A stretch of 64,000 nucleotides of DNA, from assembly GCA_017626495.1 (NCBI GenBank), contig JAGAIP010000005.1, positions 62,001 to 126,000 on the forward strand, given 5' to 3'. Origin of the DNA: Clostridia bacterium. GTDB lineage: Bacteria > Bacillota > Clostridia > Christensenellales > Borkfalkiaceae. The notes under the pieces were generated by a model, which was not told the DNA's origin, ran no database searches, and saw only the letters and a program-made list of their open reading frames with translations. The position numbers and the translations under genes are program-made. The stretch's first letter is position 1. Each line of letters starts with the position of its first letter. Positions 7,980 through 15,637 of this stretch are shown one piece after another.

Positions 7980-8761
7980 AATACACTTATTTTTGTAAAA
8001 AAGGCGGTGTAGGAAAGACTACGATTACGGGCGAACACGCATCATACCTCGCATCTTTGGGGAAGAAGGTTCTGATGGTCTCCGTCGACGACCAAAACTC
8101 CATTTTCGAGATGTTCGGGAAATCCCCCCTCGTATTCGAGCGGGAGGACAACTATCTCGAACACTATATCGCAAAGCTTGCGACGCTCGAAGATATTCTC
8201 CACCCCATTCGTCCCAACCTGTACGCGATCAAAACGCTCAACACGGATATGCTGTCCAAAAAACTGACGCTCGAACGCCCGTTCGAAAAGCAGTTTTTGA
8301 GCGTACTCAAATCGCTTGAAGCGGAATTCGATTACGTCTTCTTCGATCTTCCCCCTTCGTCCAACCGCACGAGCGAGATCGTGCTCGATTTCGTGGATAC
8401 CGTCATTCTCATCGTCGAGCTCAACAAACTCGGCGTAAACGGATTTTTCAATACTCTGCAATACTTCGTCGACGCAGGACTCAATTCGGAGAAGATTCGC
8501 TATATTCTTCCCAACGGATTCTCCAAAAACAAGTCCGTTCCCTCCGTCGCGCTTGAAGAGCTCAACGGCATGATCAAGGAACATCTCGAAACGCCCGTTA
8601 CGGTGCTCTCCTGTATGCCCGAAAAGTCGAGCATTCAGTCCTTGCAGGCAAAGGGCGTATCCGTATTCGACAAGCGCGGAAACCATCTGTCCTCTTATGA
8701 GAGATCGCAAAAGGCGATCCTCAAAGAGACCATGACGCAACTGTACGATCAGATTCAATAA
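7976..8761 (+). CDS. ParA/Soj/MinD-superfamily ATPase
   Basis: The 261-residue P-loop ATPase has the deviant Walker A CKKGGVGKTT at residues 8-17, including the signature Lys, Walker A' MVSVDDQNS (about 34-42), and Walker B YVFFDLPPS (about 121-129). Such proteins form nucleotide-dependent dimers that position plasmids, chromosomal origins or protein cargo. It has no N-terminal helix-turn-helix, like small type Ib ParA proteins. The gene order (small partner first) is the reverse of the common type Ib order. No replication or conjugation gene is nearby, so its cargo is unknown. A strong terminator follows. Confidence 0.88.
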   Translation: MKYTYFCKKGGVGKTTITGEHASYLASLGKKVLMVSVDDQNSIFEMFGKSPLVFEREDNYLEHYIAKLATLEDILHPIRPNLYAIKTLNTDMLSKKLTLERPFEKQFLSVLKSLEAEFDYVFFDLPPSSNRTSEIVLDFVDTVILIVELNKLGVNGFFNTLQYFVDAGLNSEKIRYILPNGFSKNKSVPSVALEELNGMIKEHLETPVTVLSCMPEKSSIQSLQAKGVSVFDKRGNHLSSYERSQKAILKETMTQLYDQIQ

Positions 8762-8767
8762 AAATAA

Positions 8768-8802
8768 CCTCGGAATTGATACGTTCATTTCCGAGGTTTT
8801 TT
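8768..8802 (+). terminator. Terminator after the ParA-type gene (probably bidirectional)
   Basis: CCTCGGAA / TTCCGAGG stem (8768-8775, 8789-8796) followed by TTTTTT. The opposite strand has a shorter T-rich tail and could serve trmL, which ends at 8802. Confidence 0.9.
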
Positions 8803-9299
8803 CAGTTTTTCCAGTGAAGGCGGTGGAGCTGTCCTTCCGTCTGCATATTCGAAAAGCCGTTCTGTCGCAATCCTTCATACACGGCAAGCGCAACGGTGTT
8901 TGAAAGATTGAGCGATCTCAACTGTTCGAGCATAGGCACGCGGAGACACTCGCTTTCGTGCTCGATCAGAAGTTCTTCGGGAAGTCCCCTCGTCTCCTTG
9001 CCGAATACGAGGAAATCCCCCTTTTCTAGCGGCGCGTCCGAATAAATCTTTCTGCCCTTCGTCGTAAAATACCAAAAATGCGCGTCGGGATAGGAAGAGA
9101 GCACTTCTTCAAAGCTGTCGTGATAGAGAATGGTCACTTTATCCCAGTAATCCAACCCCGCGCGTCTGACCGCCTTTTCAGATACGTCGAAACCGAGCGG
9201 ACGGACAAGATGGAGCGTGCAACCCGTAGCGGCGCACGTCCTGACGATATTTCCCGTATTTTGCGGAATCTCGGGTTCAACCAAAACGACATGAAACAT
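8802..9299 (-). CDS. trmL: tRNA (cytidine/uridine-34 2'-O)-methyltransferase TrmL
   Basis: A 165-residue SPOUT methyltransferase that methylates the wobble ribose of tRNA-Leu isoacceptors using SAM. Family blocks: EPEIPQNTGNIVRTCAATG near residue 8, 'AGLDYWDKV', the knot region VFGKETRGLPEELL, and LRSLNLSNTVALAVYEGLRQ. Full length for the family. The start at 9299 is chosen because conservation begins at MFHVVLVEPEIPQN and AGAGGGG lies upstream; an in-frame GTG three codons earlier is possible. It has its own promoter. Confidence 0.93.
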   Translation of the reverse strand: MFHVVLVEPEIPQNTGNIVRTCAATGCTLHLVRPLGFDVSEKAVRRAGLDYWDKVTILYHDSFEEVLSSYPDAHFWYFTTKGRKIYSDAPLEKGDFLVFGKETRGLPEELLIEHESECLRVPMLEQLRSLNLSNTVALAVYEGLRQNGFSNMQTEGQLHRLHWKN

Positions 9300-9320
9300 A
9301 ACTCTCACCCCTCTGCATTC

Positions 9321-9349
9321 ATTGTACTCCAAGCTAAGAAAAATGGCAA
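9321..9349 (-). promoter_or_regulatory. trmL promoter
   Basis: Minus-strand TTGCCA (9349-9344), 17-bp spacer, TACAAT (9326-9321). Confidence 0.75.
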
Positions 9350-9374
9350 GAAAAAAATCGGGAATCATCCCGAT
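9350..9374 (-). terminator. Terminator after the rubrerythrin/small-ORF unit
   Basis: ATCGGGA / TCCCGAT stem with a four-base loop and T-runs on both strands, so it can act bidirectionally. It lies between the small gene and the trmL promoter. Confidence 0.85.
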
Positions 9375-9380
9375 TTTTTT

Positions 9381-9546
9381 TCATAAGTCGTCCGCATCCT
9401 GTACGGGCACGCCGCCGTCGGCAGGCACGCCCGTATAGCTACCGTTCGGATCCGTTTTACTTACAGTTTTTTTCTCTGTTCGTACTCTTGTTCTTTGCAT
9501 TGTTTTTCTCGTTGTTTCTGCCACAGTTCTTTTCGTTTTCGTTCAT
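9381..9546 (-). pseudogene. Small Asn/Lys-rich gene with a frameshift at an A7 run
   Basis: Starts with ATG directly after the rubrerythrin stop (TAAATG), with GGGGAGG upstream. The first frame gives MNENEKNCGRNNEKNNAKNK..., ending at a TAA at 9457 after 29 residues. In the +1 frame the sequence continues as SKTDPNGSYTGVPADGG then VPVQDADDL and stops at 9381. This tail resembles the C terminus of small hypothetical proteins common in Clostridia (GSYTGxP...PVQDADDL). The switch point is a run of seven A residues (9467-9473 on the plus strand). Removing one A joins both halves into a 54-residue protein. It may be a sequencing or assembly indel, a real mutation, or slippage. Confidence 0.65.
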
Positions 9547-10143
9547 TTATTTTTCCTCCCCTTGAAACGGTAAGTGAAGATACACTTCGCCTTGCGGACG
9601 TCCGCAGACGGGACACACTTTCCAAGCTTCTTCCGCCGTGTGCATATATCCGCATTCGCTGCAAATCCACACGCTTGGATGATCGTGCTTGTAAAGTTTG
9701 CCTTCCTTTACGGCGTTTGCAAGGTAGGTAAAGACGATTTCGTGATTCTTTTCGATCTCGGCGATCCTGAAATACAGAGAGGCAATGTCGGAAAATCCCT
9801 CCGCCTTTGCGATAGAGCCGAAATCCCGATAAATAAATTCGTGTTCCTCCTTTTCACCGTCCGCCGCGTGCCGTAAGTTCTCTTCCAGCGTACCGAACCA
9901 GAAAGGATAATCGCCGTTTAGTCTGATTTTCTTTTCTCCGTCGATGTGCGCCGTCAGTTTATCGTAAAAAGCCTTTGCATGATACGTTTCGTTCTTGGCG
10001 ATGTCCTTGATCGCATCGGCAAGAATTTTGAATCCCATGGCGTTCGCCTGCTTCGCAATAAGCTGATAGCGCATGCCTGCCTGCGATTCTCCCGCAAAAC
10101 TTCTTGCGAGACACTGATACGTTTCCGTCTTACAAAAATCCAT
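9547..10143 (-). CDS. rbr: Rubrerythrin
   Basis: A 198-residue non-haem diiron peroxidase that reduces hydrogen peroxide in the cytoplasm of anaerobes. The N-terminal ferritin-like domain has the diiron ligands in FAGESQAGMRY (about residues 16-26), IAKNETYHAKAF (about 49-60), 'EKEEHEFIYRDF' and IAEIEKNHEIVF (about 127-138). The C terminus has a rubredoxin-type [Fe(SCys)4] site: CSECGY (about 161-166) and CPVCGRP (about 176-182). The length is normal. GGAG precedes the ATG. A small frameshifted gene starts at its stop codon. Confidence 0.94.
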   Translation of the reverse strand: MDFCKTETYQCLARSFAGESQAGMRYQLIAKQANAMGFKILADAIKDIAKNETYHAKAFYDKLTAHIDGEKKIRLNGDYPFWFGTLEENLRHAADGEKEEHEFIYRDFGSIAKAEGFSDIASLYFRIAEIEKNHEIVFTYLANAVKEGKLYKHDHPSVWICSECGYMHTAEEAWKVCPVCGRPQGEVYLHLPFQGEEK

Positions 10144-10217
10144 GTGTATTTTCTCCTTACGCTATTATTTTGCGACGCAAAGAGAAAATCATACGGGGAA
10201 AGACGAGGAAAAACCTG

Positions 10218-10466
10218 CTAAACGCCCTTTAATTTTCCGACGAGTTCCGCAAGTTTTTGTTTTTGCTGCGTATTCAGCATGGGAGAGACTTTTTTTACGA
10301 AATCGTCGATCTGTTTGTCGGTGAGCGTACCGTCTCGTTTGCCCTGTTTCGCCCTCTCATACAGCTCTGCCATGAGCTCTTCCTTGCTTTTGCCCGATTT
10401 GCTTTTGACGAACCCTTCCACGTCCTCTTTCGCATTGCCCTGATACATTTTGAAATCTTTCATCAT
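10218..10466 (-). CDS. Small hypothetical helical protein
   Basis: The 82-residue protein has no signal or membrane segment. It is rich in Lys, Glu and Gln and predicted helical: KEELMAELYERAKQGKRDG, then DKQIDDFVKKVSPMLNTQQ, then KLAELVGKLKGV. I recognise no named family. The 'SPMLNTQQKQKLAELVGKLK' end resembles short Clostridia proteins encoded near membrane-associated small ORFs, but no function is known. It is divergent from the small gene at 10515. The ribosome-binding site is weak. Confidence 0.6.
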   Translation of the reverse strand: MMKDFKMYQGNAKEDVEGFVKSKSGKSKEELMAELYERAKQGKRDGTLTDKQIDDFVKKVSPMLNTQQKQKLAELVGKLKGV

Positions 10467-10514
10467 AGAGAGTTTATTCTCACACGGAAAAAATCGTGAG
10501 CATACATTAAAACC

Positions 10515-10727
10515 ATGAACAGTACACTTCTTATGTTTCTCGCGATCTTATTATCCGACGAAGAGACGGCAAAAAAGCTTTCGCCCTTTCTCACGCCCGA
10601 AAACATCTCCCTGCTCTGTAAGTTTTCCGCAAAAGAGGAGCCCGAACGAAAAGAACTGCCCGAAAAAAAAGAAAGCCAACCCGAATTGTCGGAATGGCTT
10701 TCCAGAATTATGCAAGTTGATCCGTGA
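10515..10727 (+). CDS. Small hypothetical protein with hydrophobic N terminus
   Basis: A 70-residue protein: a short hydrophobic N terminus (MNSTLLMFLAILLS), then a charged region with 'LSPFLTPENISLLCKFS' and a Lys/Glu-rich tail. It resembles the many short Clostridia ORFs with a Leu-rich N terminus and a '...LTPENIxLL' motif, none with a known role. It is divergent from the 82-residue gene, and its 3' end overlaps the S41 protease gene by about 20 bp tail to tail. Its ribosome-binding site is poor, so it is less certain than its neighbours. Confidence 0.5.
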   Translation: MNSTLLMFLAILLSDEETAKKLSPFLTPENISLLCKFSAKEEPERKELPEKKESQPELSEWLSRIMQVDP

Positions 10728-11958
10728 TATAGGCGATCATTTCGGACAGCGTCGCGTCCTGTTTGTCCGTATGCGACGAAGAAAAGGCGATACAGCCGTC
10801 CTCTTCTCTGACGCCGACGCCGTGAATGCACGTTTCGGTGACGGGCCAATGCACGGTAGCCACGGTGAGTTTAATGGCGGAGCCGTCGCGATAGCGGAAA
10901 CTGCTTTGCATGATGCCCTTGCCGTACGATTTCGCGACGCCGTTTTCCGTAGCGAGCAAAATATGATCGTAGGAAACGGTATGATAATCCATCATCACGC
11001 CGATAAGACATTCGGACGCGGACGCCGTTCCCTCGTCGGCGAGCACGAAAATTTGAGAATCGGGTGAGAAATAATCGTGATAGGAATTACCGTTCGCCCT
11101 CCAAATTTCTCTTTTTCCGCTCTTATACTTTGCGATGACCGCGACGGGTCTGTTCTCCGTAGCGTCCTTCATGAGATAGGAAGAAAGTTTCTGCACGTCG
11201 GTGAGGTATCCCCCTCCGTTTCCCCGAAGGTCTAAAATGAGGTGTTTCATGCCCTCTTCCTTGAAGATCGCCATGAGGGTAGCAAACTCCTCTCCGACCG
11301 TGCCGAGAAAATCGGTTACGCGAAGATATGCGGTTTTCTCGGGAAAGGGCAAACCCTCCGTTTCCGTGAGTTCGAGTTCTTTCTCTCCCGTAAACACGTA
11401 GCCGTGTTCTGCCGTTTTATATTCGGTATACGATTGCGTATAGGCGGAACGAACGCAATAGAACGTGCCCTCATCCGTACCGATTTCGACGCCCTCGCCC
11501 TCTTTGCATTGCAAAGAATCGAGCGCGTCTCCCGGTTCCGTCGTTTCAAGAGAAATTTGAACGCCGTCTTTGGCGAAGAAAAGAAGCTTCATGCCGGCTT
11601 TCAGCCCTGCGTGATAGGCGGGAGAATTGAGCACGACGAGCGCAACCGTGCGATCCGGATAATAGGAAAAACCGAATCCCGTGTGCTTGCCCTGATTCGC
11701 ATTCGTCAGTTCCGCGTATGCCGACGCGTCGTAATAGGCGGAATAAGGATCGAGGAGTTCCCTCCCGATTACGGTATACACATCGTCGGGAGAAATCTCC
11801 TCGTAGTAATGCGTTTCGATCATCTCCTTGATCCAAAGCGCCTTTCTCGTCTCCGCATCCGTCGACCACCCTGCCGCAAGATATCCCGTGAAGAAAAACA
11901 GAACGGCGAATCCTACGCTCATAAGAACGCGCAGGACTTGTTTCGTGCGTTTCATCAC
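10708..11958 (-). CDS. S41-family C-terminal processing peptidase
   Basis: The 416-residue protein has one N-terminal membrane anchor (about residues 8-30), so the catalytic part lies outside the membrane. It has a PDZ-like domain (about 90-150, NSPAYHAGLKAGMKLLF) and an S41 protease domain with DLRGNGGGYL (about 243-252). The probable nucleophile Ser is in GTASASECLIGVMMD (about 309) and the general-base Lys is in SYGKGIMQSS. Members cleave substrate C termini and some act in sporulation signalling. Its start overlaps the malic enzyme stop, so the two are probably cotranscribed. Confidence 0.88.
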   Translation of the reverse strand: MMKRTKQVLRVLMSVGFAVLFFFTGYLAAGWSTDAETRKALWIKEMIETHYYEEISPDDVYTVIGRELLDPYSAYYDASAYAELTNANQGKHTGFGFSYYPDRTVALVVLNSPAYHAGLKAGMKLLFFAKDGVQISLETTEPGDALDSLQCKEGEGVEIGTDEGTFYCVRSAYTQSYTEYKTAEHGYVFTGEKELELTETEGLPFPEKTAYLRVTDFLGTVGEEFATLMAIFKEEGMKHLILDLRGNGGGYLTDVQKLSSYLMKDATENRPVAVIAKYKSGKREIWRANGNSYHDYFSPDSQIFVLADEGTASASECLIGVMMDYHTVSYDHILLATENGVAKSYGKGIMQSSFRYRDGSAIKLTVATVHWPVTETCIHGVGVREEDGCIAFSSSHTDKQDATLSEMIAYITDQLA

Positions 11959-13124
11959 AGACGGGAAAGCCCCTCCTTGACGGCTTGTTCGGCGACCGCC
12001 TTTGCGACCGCTTGCGCAACGCCGGGTTCAAACGCCTTGGGGATGATATATTCGGGCGACGCTTTCTCCCCGACGAGGTCGGCAAGCGCATACGCCGCCG
12101 CGACTTTCATACCCTCGGAAATATCTTTCGCTCTTACGTCGAGCGCGCCGCGGAATACGCCGGGGAACGCGAGCACGTTGTTGATCTGGTTGGGGTAGTC
12201 GCTTCTGCCCGTTCCGACAATGAACGCCCCCGCCGCCTTTGCCTCGTCGGGCAAAATTTCGGGTTCGGGATTCGCCATCGCGAAGATGACGGGCTTTTCA
12301 GCCATCGTGCGAACCATATCGCCCGTGAGCTGTCTGGGAGCGGATACGCCGATGAACACGTCCGCTCCGACGACTGCGTCTTTGAGCGAACCTCTCTTCT
12401 TTTCGGGGTTGGTCAGTTTTGCCATCTCTGCCTGAGCGGAGTTCATCCACGGCTCTCCCTCGCAGACGATACCGAGCCGATCGACCATGACCACGTCTTT
12501 TGCGCCGCTGCGAAGGAGCAGTTTGGTAATTGCCGTTCCCGCGCTGCCTGCGCCGCACACAACGATGGACGCCGCTTCGATGGTCTTTTGAATGAGACGC
12601 AGAGAACAGAGCACGGCGGAAAGGACGACGATCGCCGTTCCGTGCTGATCGTCATGGAATACGGGAATATCGCAGAGTTCTTTGAGCCTGCGTTCCACTT
12701 CGAAACATTTGGGCGCAGCGATGTCTTCGAGGTTGATGCCGCCGAACGAAGGAGAAATCATCTTTACGGTGAGAACGATGTCGTCCACGTCCTGTCCCGA
12801 AAGGACGATGGGAATGGAATCGATGTCCGCAAATTCTTTGAAGAGGACGGCTTTGCCCTCCATGACGGGAAGTCCTGCAAGTCCCCCGATGTTTCCGAGC
12901 CCCAAAACGGCGCTTCCGTCCGAAACGACGGCGACGGTATTCCACTTTCTCGTAACCTCGTACGCCTTTTCGGGGCGGTCTTTAATTTCGAGACAGGGCT
13001 GCGCTACGCCTGGCGTATAGGCGAGAGACAGAGCCTCTTTGCTGTCTACCTTGACGAGGGACTTCACTTCATACTTTCCTTTCAGCTGTTCATGCAACTT
13101 CAAGGATTCTTCGTAAACGGACAT
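11955..13124 (-). CDS. NAD(P)-dependent malic enzyme
   Basis: A 389-residue enzyme that oxidatively decarboxylates malate to pyruvate with NAD(P)+. Seen: AYTPGVAQPCLEI (malic N-terminal domain), SDGSAVLGLGNIGG, FGGINLEDIAAPKCFEVE (metal-binding acidic residues and Lys), FHDDQHGTAIV, and a Rossmann motif VVCGAGSAGTAITKL (about residues 186-200). The length matches the short bacterial type without a phosphotransacetylase domain. It is preceded by a CdaR/PucR-type regulator gene nine bases upstream and followed by the S41 gene, forming one unit. Confidence 0.94.
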   Translation of the reverse strand: MSVYEESLKLHEQLKGKYEVKSLVKVDSKEALSLAYTPGVAQPCLEIKDRPEKAYEVTRKWNTVAVVSDGSAVLGLGNIGGLAGLPVMEGKAVLFKEFADIDSIPIVLSGQDVDDIVLTVKMISPSFGGINLEDIAAPKCFEVERRLKELCDIPVFHDDQHGTAIVVLSAVLCSLRLIQKTIEAASIVVCGAGSAGTAITKLLLRSGAKDVVMVDRLGIVCEGEPWMNSAQAEMAKLTNPEKKRGSLKDAVVGADVFIGVSAPRQLTGDMVRTMAEKPVIFAMANPEPEILPDEAKAAGAFIVGTGRSDYPNQINNVLAFPGVFRGALDVRAKDISEGMKVAAAYALADLVGEKASPEYIIPKAFEPGVAQAVAKAVAEQAVKEGLSRL

Positions 13125-13133
13125 GATTGCCTC

Positions 13134-14108
13134 CTATTTATTGATGAGTTTGTATAACGTAGTCAGAATGCGGAAGGAAACCGCGTCTGAAAATTTTCTG
13201 ATGTTGAGCCCCGTGAACCGTTCGATTTTGTCCAGACGGTACATCAGGGTATTTCTGTGCATATAGAGATTTCTCGACGTTTCGGAGACGTTCAAGCTGT
13301 TTTGCAGGAACTCCTCCGCCGTGTCGATCATATCTTCGTCTTCGAGGATTTCCCTTGCGTCCTCGTCGAGAAGTTCGCCCATATACTCTTCGAGGCGCTG
13401 GCGAGGGAGCTCTTCGAGCATCTTGATGAGAACAAACTCTTTATACGTATACACCTTTCCCTTACTGCCGAACAAGGCGTTCATTCGGATCGTGGCTGCC
13501 GCCTGACGGTAGGACTTACCCGAATCGTACAAGCTTCCGACCGTAGAGCCGATCCCGAACACGGTATGTACGCCGAGCTCTTCATAGAGCGATTGTTCGA
13601 GGAAAGTCGCAAAATCGTAAGAGGATTGATAATCGTCCATGCCGTCTACGAATTTAACGACGGCGCACGAGTCGGGGCTCATCGCAAGCACGGTATCGGA
13701 CGAATTCGTCATGCACTGTACAAGTTGCGCCATCATCTCTTCGAGCCGTTTATCCGTGCGGATCGCGAGCACGTAGCACGGCGTATCGGGAACGCCGTAT
13801 TTGATCATGTACTTCTGAATGAGGTCGCTGTTATAGTCGCCGAGCAGGATATTTTTCAGATACTCGTCTTTATCGAGCGTGCGCTCTTCCGTTCCCTTCG
13901 CCTCGATGACCGACGAGAGAAGATACGCGTAGTTTTCTTCCGTTTTCGTTGCGCCGTCGAGTTCTCCGATATATTGTTTCGTTCCGTAACGGAACGGAAA
14001 AAACGTCTTTCCGTCCTTTACGGTAATTTCGTGAATCTCTCCCTCTCTCGCGGACAGGGCGATTCCCGTATTTTGCTCGATTTCTTCCAAAAAGGCATTC
14101 AATTCCAT
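13134..14108 (-). CDS. CdaR/PucR-type transcriptional regulator
   Basis: The 324-residue cytoplasmic regulator ends in a PucR-type helix-turn-helix (HTH_30): LQNSLNVSETSRNLYMHRNT then LMYRLDKIERFTG (about residues 267-300). The middle holds a GGDEF-like/CdaR-type fold region (VVKFVDGMDDYQSSYDF to VFGIGSTVGSLYDSGKSYRQA). Such proteins often activate genes for organic-acid or sugar-acid use. Its position directly upstream of malic enzyme in the same direction suggests, but does not prove, a link to malate metabolism. It has its own promoter. Confidence 0.82.
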   Translation of the reverse strand: MELNAFLEEIEQNTGIALSAREGEIHEITVKDGKTFFPFRYGTKQYIGELDGATKTEENYAYLLSSVIEAKGTEERTLDKDEYLKNILLGDYNSDLIQKYMIKYGVPDTPCYVLAIRTDKRLEEMMAQLVQCMTNSSDTVLAMSPDSCAVVKFVDGMDDYQSSYDFATFLEQSLYEELGVHTVFGIGSTVGSLYDSGKSYRQAAATIRMNALFGSKGKVYTYKEFVLIKMLEELPRQRLEEYMGELLDEDAREILEDEDMIDTAEEFLQNSLNVSETSRNLYMHRNTLMYRLDKIERFTGLNIRKFSDAVSFRILTTLYKLINK

Positions 14109-14128
14109 AGTTTCCCCTTATCCGTTCC

Positions 14129-14157
14129 ATTATAATACAGAATTTTCAAAAACACAA
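14129..14157 (-). promoter_or_regulatory. Promoter of the regulator/malic enzyme/S41 unit
   Basis: Minus-strand TTGTGT (14157-14152), 17-bp spacer, TATAAT (14134-14129). The -35 box is weak and the -10 box perfect. Confidence 0.65.
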
Positions 14158-14174
14158 GTTTTTCTCTCACAAAA

Positions 14175-14199
14175 GAAAAAATCGGTCGCAACCGATTTA
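14175..14199 (-). terminator. Terminator after the sigma-B-like module
   Basis: ATCGGT / ACCGAT stem with a four-base loop followed by six T on the minus strand, overlapping the last codon of the downstream HATPase gene. Confidence 0.8.
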
Positions 14200-14556
14200 T
14201 TCCTTGATTCTGATGTATACTTTCACGCCGTCGTCCGTGGTTACTCTGCGTTCGCAAAACGAATCGACGAGAAAGAGCCCTCTTCCGCTCTCCGCGTAGA
14301 CCGTCGAACAGCGCGAGACGGCAGGGGGCGTGAATTTCTCGTCCGAACCGATTTCAAGTTCTACGAATCCGTTCCTGACAAGTCCCGTGAAATACGCTTT
14401 GCCTGCGGAATGCTGTAAAATATTCGAAATGAGCTCGCTCGTAACGAGACGACTGTCGAATACGATTTCATCGCAGATATTCAGTTTCGTGAGGTAGTCG
14501 GAGAGGTCTTTGAGGACGCGCTCCATTCCCTCGTAATCGAGAATTTCGTATTTCAT
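14197..14556 (-). CDS. RsbW/SpoIIAB-like HATPase (anti-sigma factor or serine kinase)
   Basis: The 119-residue protein has a GHKL ATPase fold. The N box SELISNILQHS (about residues 41-51) keeps the Glu, Asn and His of functional members, and a G-rich lid ESGRGLFLVDSF (about 89-100) is present. The DxGxG box is hard to see. In partner-switching systems this protein binds the sigma factor and phosphorylates the STAS anti-anti-sigma factor. It is the last gene of a four-gene unit, two bases after the sigma gene. A second, more degenerate HATPase-like protein is encoded earlier in the same unit. Confidence 0.75.
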   Translation of the reverse strand: MKYEILDYEGMERVLKDLSDYLTKLNICDEIVFDSRLVTSELISNILQHSAGKAYFTGLVRNGFVELEIGSDEKFTPPAVSRCSTVYAESGRGLFLVDSFCERRVTTDDGVKVYIRIKE

Positions 14557-14558
14557 AG

Positions 14559-15275
14559 TCAGTCTTTGAGTTTCTCTCTGAGTTTATCGAGGAGCTTGCG
14601 TTCCATTCTGGAAACGTACATCTGCGAGACGTTCATGCGCTTTGCCGTTTCCGCTTGCGAGTATTCGTGCCCGAATCTGCACGACACGAGAAATTTTTCT
14701 TCTTCCGTCAGATCCGCCATCGCCGCGCGCAGGCTCTCCTTTTGGTCGAACTCTTCAAACGCGTCGCGGCGGTCGGCAATCACGTTATAGAGGGGCGTTC
14801 CCTCGTCGTCCTCTCCGCGCGTTTCCTGATCGAGGGAAACGTGAGAAGAAATTTCCATCGCCCTGACGATTTCTTCCTCGTTTACGCCAAGGCGCGTCGC
14901 GAGTTCCCCGACGGAAGGCTTTTTACCCGTCTCCGAGAGCGCCTTTTCGTTCTCTTTTCTGATCTCTGCGGAAAGCTCGGAGAGCTTTCTGGGCACTTTG
15001 ACGAGCCTCGAATAATCGCGGAAATAGTTTTTGATCTTTCCTGTGATGGTGGGCGTGATGAAGGTCGCAAACTGTACCCCCAAATCGGGGTCGAACGAAT
15101 CGATTCCTTTGAGGAGCGCCTCAGACGCGACCTGAAACAAATCGTCGTACTCCACGCCCCTGCCCACGAATTTCTTTGCGAGAATTTTGGCTATGTAGAG
15201 ATACTCTTCCGCGATGCGGTTTCGGATGGTCTCGTCTCCCGTCTCCCTATATTGTCTGAATAATTCGAGATTCAT
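14559..15275 (-). CDS. RNA polymerase sigma factor, SigB/SigF/SigG class
   Basis: A 238-residue group 3 sigma-70 factor. Region 2: AKKFVGRGVEYDDLFQVASE and GVQFATFITPTITGKIKNYF (about residues 33-85). Region 3 is around 'KPSVGELATRLGVNEEEIV'. The region 4 helix-turn-helix is FGHEYSQAETAKRMNVSQMY then VSRMERKLL (about 200-230). Its partners (STAS protein and two RsbW-like proteins) make a sigma-B-type stress or sporulation-like factor most likely. Its ATG overlaps the preceding stop codon (ATGA). Whether it is sigB or a divergent forespore sigma cannot be told from this sequence alone. Confidence 0.88.
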   Translation of the reverse strand: MNLELFRQYRETGDETIRNRIAEEYLYIAKILAKKFVGRGVEYDDLFQVASEALLKGIDSFDPDLGVQFATFITPTITGKIKNYFRDYSRLVKVPRKLSELSAEIRKENEKALSETGKKPSVGELATRLGVNEEEIVRAMEISSHVSLDQETRGEDDEGTPLYNVIADRRDAFEEFDQKESLRAAMADLTEEEKFLVSCRFGHEYSQAETAKRMNVSQMYVSRMERKLLDKLREKLKD

Positions 15276-15637
15276 CGTTCAATGCTGTTGATGAGGGAAA
15301 TGGTAAACGTGTTCCCGTTGTCCGTAAAACTTGCGTCGTCGGAGAGCGCCGCAAGGAGCGCGTAAGAAATTTCGTCCTCGTCCGCCCGTTCCGTCCGTTC
15401 GCGTTCGCCCTCGCCCGAAAGGGAGATTCTGAGCTCCCCGTCTACACAGAGAAACACGTTCGCACGGGAAAAGCCGTTTCTCGAAAGGAGCAAAAGTCCT
15501 TCGGTAACGCACACTTTAATATCCTCCGTCTTGTCGATGTCAAGTCCGGCAAGGGCGCAGATACCGCCTACGGTCAGACGGACGGTGGTAAGATATGCAC
15601 TCCCTAAGGGGAGAGATAGAGAAAATTCGTCTTTCAT
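15272..15637 (-). CDS. Degenerate RsbW-like protein
   Basis: The 121-residue protein has the fold pattern of the SpoIIAB/RsbW family: an N-terminal strand-helix (GSAYLTTVRLTVGGICALAG), then DIKVCVTEGLLLLSRNGFS where the N box should lie, then VFLCVDGELRISLSG. The Asn of the N box and the glycine-rich lid are not evident, so ATP binding looks lost. Start at 15637: its ATG overlaps the STAS gene stop (ATGA), and an upstream extension in the same frame would run through the STAS gene. It may be a non-catalytic anti-sigma factor or scaffold. Confidence 0.65.
   Translation of the reverse strand: MKDEFSLSLPLGSAYLTTVRLTVGGICALAGLDIDKTEDIKVCVTEGLLLLSRNGFSRANVFLCVDGELRISLSGEGERERTERADEDEISYALLAALSDDASFTDNGNTFTISLINSIER

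Noticed and set aside
9461..9670. 69-residue Arg/Lys-rich minus-strand ORF
   Set aside because: It lies in the wrong frame across the rubrerythrin 3' end and the small Asn/Lys gene, and has no independent start signal.
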